This document shows, one piece after another, positions 38,111 through 50,100 of a stretch of 64,000 nt of DNA (position 1 is its first letter; each line of letters starts with the position of its first letter). Where the stretch lies: positions 3,222,632 to 3,286,631 of the forward strand of contig NC_133933.1 in NCBI RefSeq assembly GCF_031877795.1, given 5' to 3'. Position numbers and translations under genes: made by a program. The notes under the pieces are model-generated. The model was not told where the DNA came from. It did not search any database and saw nothing but the letters and a program-made list of their open reading frames with translations. Source of the DNA: Strix aluco. Lineage: Eukaryota; Chordata; Aves; Strigiformes; Strigidae.

Positions 38111-39621
38111 GACTCGGAGTTGCCTGCACATTATATTGTTTTTCTTATCCTCTTATCATAATTTCTGGCTGTTCTGACCTTTTCCAGCATTTCCAAGGAG
38201 CAGTGAGACGATAACAAATCATACAGAAAACACATCATCTTGGGGTTGTAATATTTTTTTTAGCCTAGTTTCTTGAAAAAAAAAAAAAAAGAGAGATTTG
38301 TATGCTTAGTACTCTGTCCTTCAAACAGGACTTGGATTTATAGCCAATTTTGACTAAATGGGGTAGAAACTTCATTTTCTGGCTTTGTGTAAATAGGCAG
38401 CTGCACAGAGGAAAGACTTTTAGTTAAAGGCACAGTGAGGACAGAGCTCAGTCGTTCTGGGATGTTCATCAGTGGCACAATGTTTCTGTGGCTTTCAAAG
38501 TTTTATTTTACTTTGGTAAGGCAGAGGCAATGAACTGCTATCAACAGGAAACTTTTTTGATAGTCACTGTTGTACCAGGTGCTTGTGATTCTGGGCACAT
38601 CACGTCACATCTCTGTCTCTCGATTTTTCTTCCCCAACGATTTCTAGTCTGATGCAGTTGGATAATCAACTTTTTTACTAGCTGTTTGTGCAGCATCTTG
38701 TCGAATGGAGTCCTACTATCGAGTGGACCTCGCTGGTTCTACTGCAATATGAACACCATGAACAACCCTTAAGGCATAAATACCGTCAGTGACACCTAAT
38801 CACGTGATTAGGGCAAAATGGGGCTGCTGGGAATATTTGCATCTCTGTCCTTTTCACAAGGGGGAAATGCCTGGGGTGTGTGTCTTCACTACATACTGCA
38901 CTTATGTCAGGTTGGATAGGAACATTAGTCTCATGTAGGGTCTTTTTTTCTTTTTTCCTGGAGATAACTTGCCAAATATTCTCAAGGCAGTAGTGATGAC
39001 AACATAAGGAATGATTGCCAAAGAGAGGGTGACATCATTTCACCTAACGGCCCTAGATAAGTTGTTAAGTACCATTACTTAATCGTGCTCCGATAACAGC
39101 GAGGAGCTTCTAACCATTTAATAAATATAATACTAATGCCTTCCCAGCACAAAATATTTTGCACAGCAAGTAGATTTTTGTTTTTCAAAGAAGAAAGTCT
39201 CTACCTGAATGTGTGACTGTTTTCTCTCCTCTCTGGAGTTTCATCCCAGAAGTTATCGCTCGGGCTGTCTGAGCACTTGCCCTGGCTAGAGCCCTGCCGG
39301 AGCTGCAGGCCCTGTGCCCGCCCCCATGGCAGGGATAGCTGCGTCGCTGCTTCCCCCCTCTGCAGGAGACAGTGAATGAGGGATCCTAGGGTTTATGGAT
39401 TTTTCTTGGGATTCTTTTCCTTGATTTCTTTTTATTTTCTTTGGGCCTATCCTGCTCTGGGTGTATCCAATGGACTATGTATTGTGAAGACTTTCTGTGC
39501 CTTTTCTCACAATCCCTCCATTTCTCGTTGGTATTTTATTTTTTTTTCCCTAATGTTCCTTTAAAAAAATAGATCATCTGAGAGCTATGGTAAACAGTTG
39601 AAAAGGCTGCTTACCCATCAG

Positions 39622-39637
39622 CCCTAACCCTAACCCT
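39622..39637 (+). repeat. Short interstitial telomeric repeat (CCCTAA, 2.7 units)
   Basis: CCCTAACCCTAACCCT is an exact vertebrate telomere-repeat run of 16 bases. It is short enough to arise by chance in a large genome, but its position in a synteny-junction interval is notable. Confidence 0.75.
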
Positions 39638-41921
39638 CCTTCAGCAAAAATGAAGACAAATACTGTAGTAGTATGTCAGGTAATAGACAAAGTTCTGTAC
39701 AAGTATTCTTGCATGTACTTGTAGTAACGTCATGCAGCACCGAAGTGTGAGGATTAAGTAGCAGCACAAAATACAGTGCTGCACTGTGGTTTGGAAGAGA
39801 AGAAAAATACTCTGTTTATAGTGACTTTGTTCTGCTAAGACACTAGGGTAAACACTGCTAAGCCTGTGAAGAGTTTGCTATAAGGGATTCCTACGGATTC
39901 AGACCTTTTTTTTTGAAGACTGTACTTTAAAGGTAGCTGCATTGTCAAAGTACACTTCAAAACGTGTTGTGGCATGGGAAATGTCAGCTTGAAGTTATGG
40001 GTTGGTCAACTCTCACCATGAAAATGGAGATGATTTATTTCATGCTTTCTTGGCAGCCCCTGACTCTTGAGAGGTGCTATAACTGGGGCATGAAAAAAAC
40101 TTAAATTTTGTGTACGGGCAGGTCAATTCTATGTATCAGTGGGCCCAGAGCACTGATGTGCTCATCTACCAGATGCAGCAGAGACACTGTGTCTGGCTGA
40201 CTGTACTGTGTAGGTACCGAGGAACGGCTCCGTGCACAGTCCGTTTGTCTGTCCGGGGCTCTACAGGTTGCTGCTGTGCCCTAGATCTACAAAATCCATC
40301 AGGATCAGTTGAATCATCAGTCGCTTAGTAGGTCCCCATCCAATTATTGTAATATTCCACAGTAATATTATATGCAAAATGAAATTCAAGAGCTTATGTA
40401 ACATAAACGTACTTAACTGTTATTGAGCTTTATCTATGCTGAATCAAAAAACCAACAAATTCTTGCCGCCTTTTTTTTTTTTTCTGTAAGTGCAATGATG
40501 CGATCTGATCTGTGTTTCCAAAATCAATGGTGTTTTAAAAAACCTTATTGCCATTGTAGACTGATTTACCAGTTTTGGTTTTCCCAGACAGTAATCCCCT
40601 CCTTGCTCTTATGAAAAATTTTACATTTTTCCTTATCAAGTGTCAAGTTGGCAGAGAGATTCCTGGTCATAAGGCTACAAAGAGAATTAGAGACAGCTAC
40701 TGAATTTATGGGACTGTTGCTACTGTTAATTCTTAGCACTTCTGCTTTCTTTCCCTTCCAATGTTGATAGGTAAGGATACACAAACGCACACAGGTGAGC
40801 ACATGGGTACTGTATGTTAGCGGGCCGTGGTCTGTAGGGTGCAGGCTGAAGTTCTTCCGTGAAAAAATGAGTATTTCCACGTGTGAGAGTACCTGGGGAG
40901 ATGATTCCAACCTCTCCCTCTAGATGACAGCAGAACACCAGCCTGGCTGTAAGGGATTGTTTCCTGAATATATTTCAAAAGAACATTGTTATTTGCTGTC
41001 CTGCTTGATTACTTTTTGAAGAGGTTGGAATTACTCTTGTAATATATTCTGCTCGAGAACAAACTCTGCGTGCTTTGGACAGCTGATAAAAAGAAAAAGC
41101 AGAAAGAGTTTAAACATGTTCTTTTATGAATATCTGCTTCCTGAAAGCATGTTCGCACCTGTGATAAGTATCTCTGTCTTTCACAGGTAAAGTGCGAATC
41201 AGATGCTTCTTGACAAGCAAGATCCTGAACCCTCAGAGGCATCCTCGCTTCTGACACCACTCGAGTGTGTTTTTCTGGAGATCACTGCGGAGGAGTACGT
41301 CTGTGCCAGTGCAGCGCTTGCCGAACGAGCATGGCGGTTTGATTTTTGCATCCTTCCACAAAGAGGCTGAAAAAGCCAGGGGTATGATGTGAGCTCCCTG
41401 CCTTGGGCTCCATCATCTCCCAGCCCACCCGTTAAGTGCCTCTCTCGCCTGTGGCCCGGGACAACTCTCAAAAGGAGGCTCCCTTCTGTCACCGAGGCAG
41501 ATCAGGCTGAAGCACCTCGTCCTGCTGCTCTGGGCTTTCCCACCCACCCGCTTCTGCCGCCCAGGACCGGGCTCTCGGTGACTGCTTCTCTAAATAGCAT
41601 TTGTGGCACTGAAGACAAGGTGGTCCCTCTCGGTTCCTTCACAGCCAGCAACGCCTTTGCCCGCGTGGGTTCTGGCCCTTAGAAAGCTGCTTTTTTCTCC
41701 CTACGGAGGCCTTCTCAGGGATCAGCTCCTTTTCCCAGAGTCCTGCTGCTGGGAGTTTCCATGAGACTCAGGAACTGATTTTCAAATGCTGAATTAGAGA
41801 CGGAGCAGCATGTACTTCTGCCATGACACCCAGGGGATGCACCCACATGCACACTTGGCTATTTGGGACTTCCTTTGCTTGAACTTGGTTCTGTAGAAAG
41901 AAGCAAAACATCGACATGTGA

Positions 41922-42071
41922 ATGGAGAAGGTTCTTAGGAATGCAGATAACAATTTCTTCTTGGGAAGAAAAGCCAGAAAAAAATTAACACAAGCTCTTC
42001 AGAAGACTCTCTGCGCTTCCCCAAGTGATCTTCCTCTCACAGACAAATGGGACAAGTTGAAATGTGAAACA
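41922..42071 (+). CDS. Possible first coding exon, unrecognised
   Basis: A 50-codon frame starts with ATG just after an in-frame TGA. It reads as a basic, protein-like segment (MEKVLRNADNNFFLGRKARK..., ending DKWDKLKCET) and finishes exactly at an ACA|GTAAGT donor. A TTCTGTAG acceptor-like site lies at 41889-41896. I recognise no family and found no downstream partner exon, so this may be chance. Confidence 0.15.
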
Positions 42072-43307
42072 GTAAGTGGATTTTTTTGTTGTTGTTGTTT
42101 TTCATTATTTTTTTTTAATGGGTTGGCTTTTGTTAGCTTTTAAAATAGTTTCAGAGATGTTTGGGTATCCCAGCCAGGCTGCCAAAGGTTTATGTCTTCG
42201 GAGTTGGAGGTACTAACAGGATTTGCTGTTGGCTGCAAACAGGAAGAGGGGGAGGAACAACCAGGCGGAGCAGAGCTGGACAACTTTTTAACATGGCTTT
42301 ACGCGTGGGTGGGAATGTTTCTGTTTAGCTCCCTGGTTGCTCTCCTCGCTGTCCCAGTCCCAAGCAGCACTGTGAGAGCTGGCTCCGCTGCTTGTGTCCA
42401 TCCACAGTAATGAAAATGCAGGAAACATCCAAACTGCTTATTACTTGTGTTTACACGAATGACAGCTCTGGGTTTGAGGTTGGGGAATGGGGATGACATT
42501 ATTTTTTCTGCAGTTCTACTGGGATTATATAGAAACTAGAAAATGGGCTTCAAGATAACTTTACCCTATTGATTAAAATACTGCTTGCTTTTTAGGGGTT
42601 AATTTCAAAATTGGTAGATGCAGCTACAATAAAAAATCCGGAATGGATAATGTGGTGATTCAGTTTTTCTAGAAGTATGCCTTGGTTTTAAGAACTAACA
42701 ATAAGCAGTGCTTTCAAAGAAGAGTTTTAGATCTGAATACTTTGAAAATATTGTGACTTACTCAGATGAAAGTTGCACTTTTGAATAATTGCCGTTTTAC
42801 CTGTTCTTGGGCTGCTGCAGCTATTTAAAAAGATATACGAGTTCTAGGTGGGAATACAGGGGGAGACTTTTTTATCCAAGCTGGAATTTTTGAAGTACAG
42901 TGGAATAAAGCCATTAGCTTTCTTAACTTGAAAATTATTTCGGAGTGTATATATATAATATATCCAAGGAAGAGTGGTTGTAGCTTAGCACAAATATCAG
43001 GAGAAAGCAAAGTAAGAGAAGCAGTGATTCAAATGGAGTTAAAAAGACAACCGAGTAAAGTTGGTCATTATTAAAATAAACTCTGGTGAAACTATAAAGT
43101 GGTAGTGGGGTGGAAAAAAACCCCAACTTCTGCACCTGAAGCACTGATAAGTTACCATAGGGGTTGATAAAAAGAAATCCTGGTTTGAATCCTGCTGCTA
43201 AATCTCTTACATCCCACTTGTGAAAGGGTAGAGTGTGATCAGGCAAGAGAGAGGCACAACCTGTGGCTGAGGCCTCTACTTCGGGACAGTTCATCAGCCC
43301 AGATGAA

Positions 43308-43368
43308 ACTGGTCGGACTAGATGATTTTCAAGGTCTTTTCCAACCTAGATGATTCTGTGATTCTGTG
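43308..43368 (+). mobile_element. CR1 LINE 3'-end fragment
   Basis: About 60 bp match the extreme 3' end of CR1: GGACTAGATGATTTTCAAGG, then TTTTCCAACC, ending in the short tandem GATTCTGTGATTCTGTG. CR1 ends in such an octamer repeat instead of a poly-A tail. The element is severely 5'-truncated. Confidence 0.85.
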
Positions 43369-43814
43369 AAACTGGGCTGTGAGGGTTACTTTAAGTTGGA
43401 GCAAGTGGGGGTCGTGGGAATGGGACCAATACAGTTGTTTGGCTCCCCCAGGAAGGGCAATTTAAAGAATGGGAGGCTCTGGCTTGACTTGAAGGCAGTG
43501 AAGGCCTGAGAAAAGTCAGGAGAGGCTGGAGTGAGGATTGTTTGGAGAAATCAGTTGTGATAACCCTGCATCTCACAGGGTCAGAGACTGAGGTCGGTAT
43601 GAGGTTGTGCTTCCAGGCAGTGTCAGGTTGGAGCGTCCCCTGGGCACCGACCCTTGGGGAAGTCAAATCCTGTTACTGGCAGATCCGCAGGGTTTGTGGC
43701 TTTCTAGTCAGGTGTTGCAGTGTTTGAGTTGCAATGTTATAAAGGGTAGTCAGACATATCCTCTCAAAATCTCATTTTAAACAGTATCCTGTTGTTTTGG
43801 TCTAACTCACAGTT

Positions 43815-43856
43815 AAGCTGGAGCAATCTTTATTTTCAGATGCAGTATCTTTTTTG
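43815..43856 (+). repeat. 42-bp dispersed repeat, copy 2
   Basis: Second copy of the segment at 35773-35814, differing at a single base (GCAGTATC for GCAATATC). Confidence 0.85.
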
Positions 43857-44623
43857 TCCTCTTCCTCTAGAGCTAATCTTCAAGACTGTAAATTGCTATT
43901 CACAAATCTTTTATTTTCCTCCACTTTGTTTCTGTTTCTGGTAACACCAGAGACCCCAGTCAAGGTCTCTTAGAGCTATGTTGTACAAACACAAGGGAGT
44001 GTATGATCTCTGCCCCAGTTTGGAATAATGAGGCAAAGACTGAAGGTTCCCGCTCACTTCAAATGAAGTTAAAGTACCATCTGCGCCTGTTCACTAGAGC
44101 TTCCAGAAAATGCAGGAAAAAACAGGCTGGAAATAAATATGAAAAACTGAGTCCAAACCTAGAAAGGTCTGAATAACCAGAATGCGAAAATGAAAGAGAT
44201 TTTCAGAGTGAAAGATGACGCCATCCCAGGTCTTCCATTTGCAGTTCGCCTCTATTGTGAGTTTTGAGTCACGGCGCTCAGCCAAGCGCGGGACAGAGAT
44301 GGCAGGAATTTGCACTGAGTGTCTGCCCAGTGACAGTGTCACTCCCAGCACTGGTGTGGGAGAAAGGACACACTTGCAGGGAAGGGCTGCCAGGCCGTAG
44401 TGGTGAGGATGACACAGGCCACCTTATACACATGCAGAATGAAAGTTCTTATGACATCAAGATCACACAGATTTACCGCAATAAAAACATGACTTTACTA
44501 TATGCTGAAAGTTTGTTCCAAAACAACATGTTTGAGTTAAATTCTCAGGCTAAACATTGTAGATGGAAAGAAAACACAAAGATTTAGGTCTTTAACAAAG
44601 AACCAGAACACAACTCTGTAGCT

Positions 44624-44629
44624 TTTATT
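44624..44629 (-). terminator. LRRN4: Possible LRRN4 polyadenylation signal
   Basis: TTTATT on the + strand reads AATAAA on the LRRN4 strand, about 1.2 kb past the stop codon. It is the first canonical hexamer I found in that direction, giving a plausible 3' untranslated region at 44600-45854. Confidence 0.35.
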
Positions 44630-45854
44630 TCCATTAATACTGGAAGCATTTTAAAAAAACTCCAATGAACAGAACAGAGACTCTTTTACACTGTATAGCA
44701 CCTTTCACTCTGAAATCTGGGGGGATTTTATGTATTCCATCTATACAGCAGCAGAAACGCACAGCTATGGAACATAAACCTATGGGTCTCTGAATAGGAA
44801 GTATCTGATCAGGACAAACTCCGCCCCTTATACAAACAGCTCTTGAAATTTTAATTGCAAGCTAAAAGGTGCTGAAGAACTGAGATTCTCATCATCTCTC
44901 ATCATTTTTGTAGCCAAAATTAGCACCCAAAAGTACATTTGAAAAATGTCTTCATAACTGTCTGCTGCTAGTGGATGGGATTTCAGTTTTTCAAGTCTCA
45001 GCAACATACCCATTAAATTGTTTCATTACTTGGCTCTTTGCCTCTATATGCTAAATCTGTAGATGGGACTGAGCAATCATCTCTGCTTAAAATCGATTGT
45101 GAAGCAAAGGCTAACGTGCTCCCCCCTTCTGTGGGTTACTGCTGTACTGCAAACTCCTCACTCCGCACTCGGGAGCCTCAGTTGTGGAAAACATCATACA
45201 AAGCCAGAACAAAACAATTATCCCTGCCCTAAGCATCCTGCACTGTCCTTTTCTACAATTCATCTCCATGTTTCTTTCTCCTGAACTGAAGTTGGCCTGA
45301 GCTGTTGCAGTCACCAGAGTTATTTAACGGAGTTGTATCTGCACAGCACTTTGCCACTGAGCCCAGGGAGACCTTTCTCTCACTCCTTCCAGTAATCCTC
45401 TCTTTTTGGATAATACCTTTATATGGACATTAGAAGAAATCTAAAACCCAACCTCACTTACATGAATAAAAGCCAAGTCTATCTTGCATAGCTAGATGCA
45501 TCTTGGATCGTGGCTCTCAGCAGACTGTATCCATGAGCGATACTGGAGGCAGACAGCTGGCAAGGCAGCCTCTCACTGTGAAATGTATGCTCGTATAAGT
45601 GATTATAAAAACAACTTTTCAAGGTTAGTGTCTAGGTTTGCTGCTGCTTAGCACATGAACAAGAGTCCAAAAGCTTTTTTTCTCTTTGACTACCTTATTA
45701 GTTTCTCTTTAGTGTTTTTCTCTCCCTTAGAAACGTAAGGACTATGAAGTCTGATGTTTCATAGTTTTGCTGAAGGACATTTTGAGAGCCTCATGAAAAC
45801 ATACCAAGGTGATAGAGACAGTGAGCTTTGAATGTGTAGAACAATCACCTAGAG

Positions 45855-47187
45855 CTAATTAGTGGTTTGTAGTTTCAACGGATAATCAAATGCTGGGTTC
45901 TTGTAAGAGACTAAGTGTGTACCGTATTGCTCACTCTGAGGCTTTTTACATGCCTTACACAGACACACAGACAAAATAATTGTGGAAATGAGAAAGAGTC
46001 CGCTTGCTGCAGACAGAGCAGCAAAGATAGACTTGTAGCTGGGTTTTGTTTTAAATCTAGTGCATGAATTAACTGGAGTTCCCTGACTAACTGCTTGGCT
46101 TGACCCTGCTTTGTTCAAAGCAGTCACGCAAATGTTGTAAGAGGTGTATGGTAATAGATTATATAGAGTGTGCTGCCTCGCTGTGGAATAAATATTGTCC
46201 AGGACAAACTGTCTGTCCTTGTTGCCTTCGGCATGAAGCATCAGCTCATAAGTGTGAACAACTGAATATGGGGCGCACCAGCGTATCTGTGCAGAGCTGT
46301 CTGTAACTTCAGACACCTCTCTGAGCCTCGGTGGATCTGGGACCTCATCTTCCCTTGACATGCCAGGACATAAACATTGGGATGCCCTCTGAAGTTCACT
46401 GCACGGCTTCTGAAGGTGCCGGCAAGGATTGTAATCACAGGAGGGGTATGCCATGTGCACTGGGGTTTCCATCGACTGCTCGTTGTAATCGTAGTCATCT
46501 ACGTAGTGTATCAGCGATTTGGTGGCTGTAGGCTCTGACCTGGCATTGGTCCTTGTGGAGTTCAGCTGCGGTAGGCTCGTTGGTGGTCTGCCTTCCCCGG
46601 CGTGAGTGGCAAAGGAGTGAAGATAATGGTCAGTGGCGTCAGGTTTTCTTGTTGCTCTAGTAGAATAACCGCTGGTGGGCTGCTTGAATGGGCCTTCCTG
46701 GGGAAAGGTCGCATCGGTTGTTGTGAGCTCTCTCTTTAGCTGATCTGTTTCAGTTTGACTAGCAGAGGCAACATCTGAGGACTGACTAAGGAGCTCACTG
46801 GGAAAACCCGAGGAGGTGGTTATGGACGTGAAGGAAGGGGAACTGCTTGTGGATTCGGAAACTGCTTCCTCCTCGTGGGAGGAACTGTTGGCCTTTGTGA
46901 ACATCGGCTCCGTTGGGTTGGCTGCCATCGTGCTCATTATATTCTGCTGATTCAGGGAGCTGGCGTAAGTGTCTTTGGTTAGCGGAGCAGAGTCTGTTGT
47001 TGTTACTACAGCGACAGCGTGGTAACTGGTAAGGCGGAAAGCATCGTGTTCAGGAGAGGGTGTGTTTGAATCAGGCAGCGTAAGGTTTCTCTCAGACTGG
47101 CATTTATCGTAGAGCTCTAGCAGTGAAAAAGACGTTGAAGGTCTGCCCCAATCTTCCTGAGATGTGTTGCAAAAAGTCTCCCAAGCC
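45855..47187 (-). CDS. LRRN4: LRRN4 coding exon 4: Ser/Thr linker, FN3, transmembrane
   Basis: Residues 344-787. After AWETFCNTSQEDW comes a linker of roughly 250 residues rich in Ser, Thr and Pro, likely O-glycosylated and poorly structured. Then come a Cys-rich patch (CDYNPCRHLQKPC), the FN3 domain (PPRLREVSEVTDSS to VTALNKAG), the membrane helix and a tail containing SYKNPAFDY. The reading frame extends a little upstream into the intron, but TCTGCAG before 47187 is the phase-compatible acceptor. Confidence 0.93.
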
Positions 47188-50100
47188 CTGCAGAGGGGAC
47201 AAGTTAGAATAGGCAAGATGCACCAGAACATTACAGGGTCCTGTAAGGCTGCTTGGATTGGAATTGGCAACCTGCTGTCCAAAACCAGTCTTTATATTAA
47301 AGAAGACATGAAATCTAGACTAAAGCTAGGTTGTCTTAACGATACTCCTTGTGCTTGGCAGATGGCTTTCCACAGCACTGGGAACTCAGCCTTTTGTTTT
47401 TAGAAGGTGCAGGAATATCTTTTGCCTGAGGGGAAGCAGCCTTTGGTACAAGGACCGTGAACCTTAGCAAGAGTGTTGGGGTTCAAGGCAACTTGTAAAG
47501 GGTCAGACTTTAATCCCACACTAAGAGGGGAATGTATGCAGAGAGATGTAACAGGGTTCCCAAGATCCTTAAACCAGCTGGTTTAGGCAGCTGGAGCTGT
47601 GCTGTCACGGGGGTGTGCTTTTAAATGACTAAGCTCGAGTTCTTCTTTACTCAGACATTGCATATTTTTGTAAAGAATGCAACTGCTAAGCCCATCCTGA
47701 TGAGAAACAATCTAATTTTAACAATCTACTTCCCCGCTCTCTCTGCTACTGATGACTAATCTTCTCGGTAGCCTTTCAAAAGGAAGAGAGATCATACATA
47801 TGCAAAGTAATTCTTTTAACTACAGCTTATTGTAATTAGTATGTAAAACTGTAGGAGAGCATGAAAACAATAGGTGACAAACGGTGCTATTTGCAAGGGG
47901 GTTTGTTGACTGTGCCGCTGCTGCTGCTTTGAGAATGCAAGGGCAAGGAGGAAATCATTTGTTAAAGTTCTTTCAGAGTCCTCCAGTTCCCACTCCCAGT
48001 GCTGACCCATCAAGGCCCCCAAGCCAGCTCTCATTTTTTATCTCCAGCTAATAGAGAAATATGAACCGAAAGAGAGAAAATAAAAGTAGAATCCACTAAA
48101 GTAAGAACACTTTATACTGTTCTACACATGCCTATCGCATTTGTCTACATTCAAGTATAATTGAGCCATGCTTTGTCCCTGAAGGGGGCTTTATTTGGCA
48201 TTTCTACCTCTTGTGGAAGGGAAGAACACACAGGAATTTGAATAACTTAGACGGTAGTGAATGTTTGGTCCCCAAATAACTTAATACATTTAAGGTTGAA
48301 GAGCATCACTTGATCTCCTTGAACTCACTTACTTTTGCAGCACAACTTTCGTGGGCTTGGAGAGCAGCCAGGAGAGCTGGCAGTCGCATACCAGAGGATT
48401 TCCGTACAAGCTGATGATGATGCTATCTGATGAACTGGTATTCCAGGGATTAAAGGAACTCAGGTTACAGCTACAAGATGACAAATGCAATAATTAGCAA
48501 ACGCTGAGCTACCTTCCAAGAACAGGAGTGTGCTTAGTATCCCAGCACCTGTAAAACTCAAAACAATATTCCCAGTTCCCTTGGAAGCAGCCAGTTATCA
48601 CACCACCGTTCTGTACTTTAAAGCCCAGTCTAATACCTGCCCATCTCTAATTTGCCGTGTAGCTGCTGTGTGTTAAAGCATAACAAAACGGGGAGACCAT
48701 CTTTAGAGATGGCAACTGGAAAGGGAAAGCACCTAGCACTTGGCAAGGGTCCTCGGTGAAAGATGATCTCCTCTTCACCATCATGCATTCAGCATTTCTT
48801 TTATACTACACAATTCCTCTAGCTTTTTTCTCAGTTTGCTTGTAATGGCTTGACTTTCTCTATGCCAATCATCCTCTTCACGTTAATTGCCTCATTTTCA
48901 TAATATAGGCTCTCACCTACTAAAGTCAAATGACTCATACAGGAAGACCTGGCTTGCCTTTACTGTTAAGCTGTCCTAGCTGCAGGAGTGTGATAACGTG
49001 ACCTTCCCTGCAGCCTGAGTGCTTAGAAGATGCTCTCTTTTGTCTATAGCTTTAACTGCTACTCCTTTGTTTTTTAAGTTTGGGTCATGATTTTTAGCAC
49101 CTTGAACTGCTATTCCTGTAGGTATTGTAAAGTGCTGTGTAAATTCAGGGTGACAATCTAGGGGGGGATGGAATCCCTTGGGGTTTTTTTGCTTAAATGG
49201 GTTTATTTTCCTGAAACTGGATCCTATAGCACAGGCAGTGCTCTGGTGTTTGTTTTCTGATACGCTTATAATCTGGGCCTATGTTACAGAAAGCTTTTAA
49301 AGGACTCTCCAAGTCTTTTCCTTTATGCTGACTGTTCTGTGTGCAGTTTATCTACTGTTAGTTTGATAAATCACTTTCAGAATTTTGTTTCCCTTACTAT
49401 TTCAATAGGTGTGTGACATACCAAGTAAACCCCACTGAGGTGTTACCTCTCGAATAATTGTTTTTACTAATGCTGAGCAAGGAACTATATTAATCTCACA
49501 CTAAAAGTGGGAGTGACAGGATTTTTGACTGTTTCCAGTGTGCAGATTTTAGGAAACTTGTCAGCATTCATCCTTTGTAGAGCAAGGAATCCTCAGTGAC
49601 CCACTTCCCTGGTGAGACATTGCCACTGTAGATGGGGGAAGCGTGGTCTGTATCATAAGTGGGTTTCAGTGGATCTACGCTGATTTGAACAGTGCTAGAT
49701 GAGTTCATCCACTCCACTGGGAGATAAGGCAGAAGAGTGGGAGCACGGGGGATGCGATCTCAAGTAACTGCGCTGTGAGTCTCATGCCGCCTCTTTGGGC
49801 TGTATCAGCTCTTTGGCTGTGTCAGGTCTAAATCACAGGCTTTACATGGCATACCTGAGTGTAAGACACTGTGTTGTTTCTCTGTGGCATGCAAGCCCAT
49901 ACCTCCTTCCTAAATATTTGGTAACAAGCTAACTCTGCATAAAAGTCAGCTCCCAGGCACCACATGGTGCTGTGAGGCAAAGGCGACATTATGTGAGGAA
50001 AAACAAAAAAGAAACCAACTCACTTCTCAAACGAGAGATGGCTCAGATGAGGAGCGCTGTCAAACATCTCTGTCCTCACAAAACTCAGTGAACGGGAATC

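Larger units (their letters stand above)
34641..45854. other. Gene-free CCT4-LRRN4 interval
   Basis: About 11 kb shows no exon of a family I recognise. I looked specifically for COMMD1 (the usual neighbour of CCT4) and for CRLS1 and MCM8 (the usual neighbours of LRRN4) and saw none. Contents include a T/G-rich stretch (36880-38110), an interstitial telomeric motif (39622-39637), two copies of a 42-bp segment (35773-35814 and 43815-43856) and a CR1 3' scrap (43308-43368). The part nearest LRRN4 probably includes its 3' untranslated region. Confidence 0.6.

Noticed and set aside
34157-45854. Expected COMMD1, CRLS1 or MCM8 exons
   Set aside because: I compared the open frames with what I remember of these proteins and saw no match; very short or diverged exons could still be missed.
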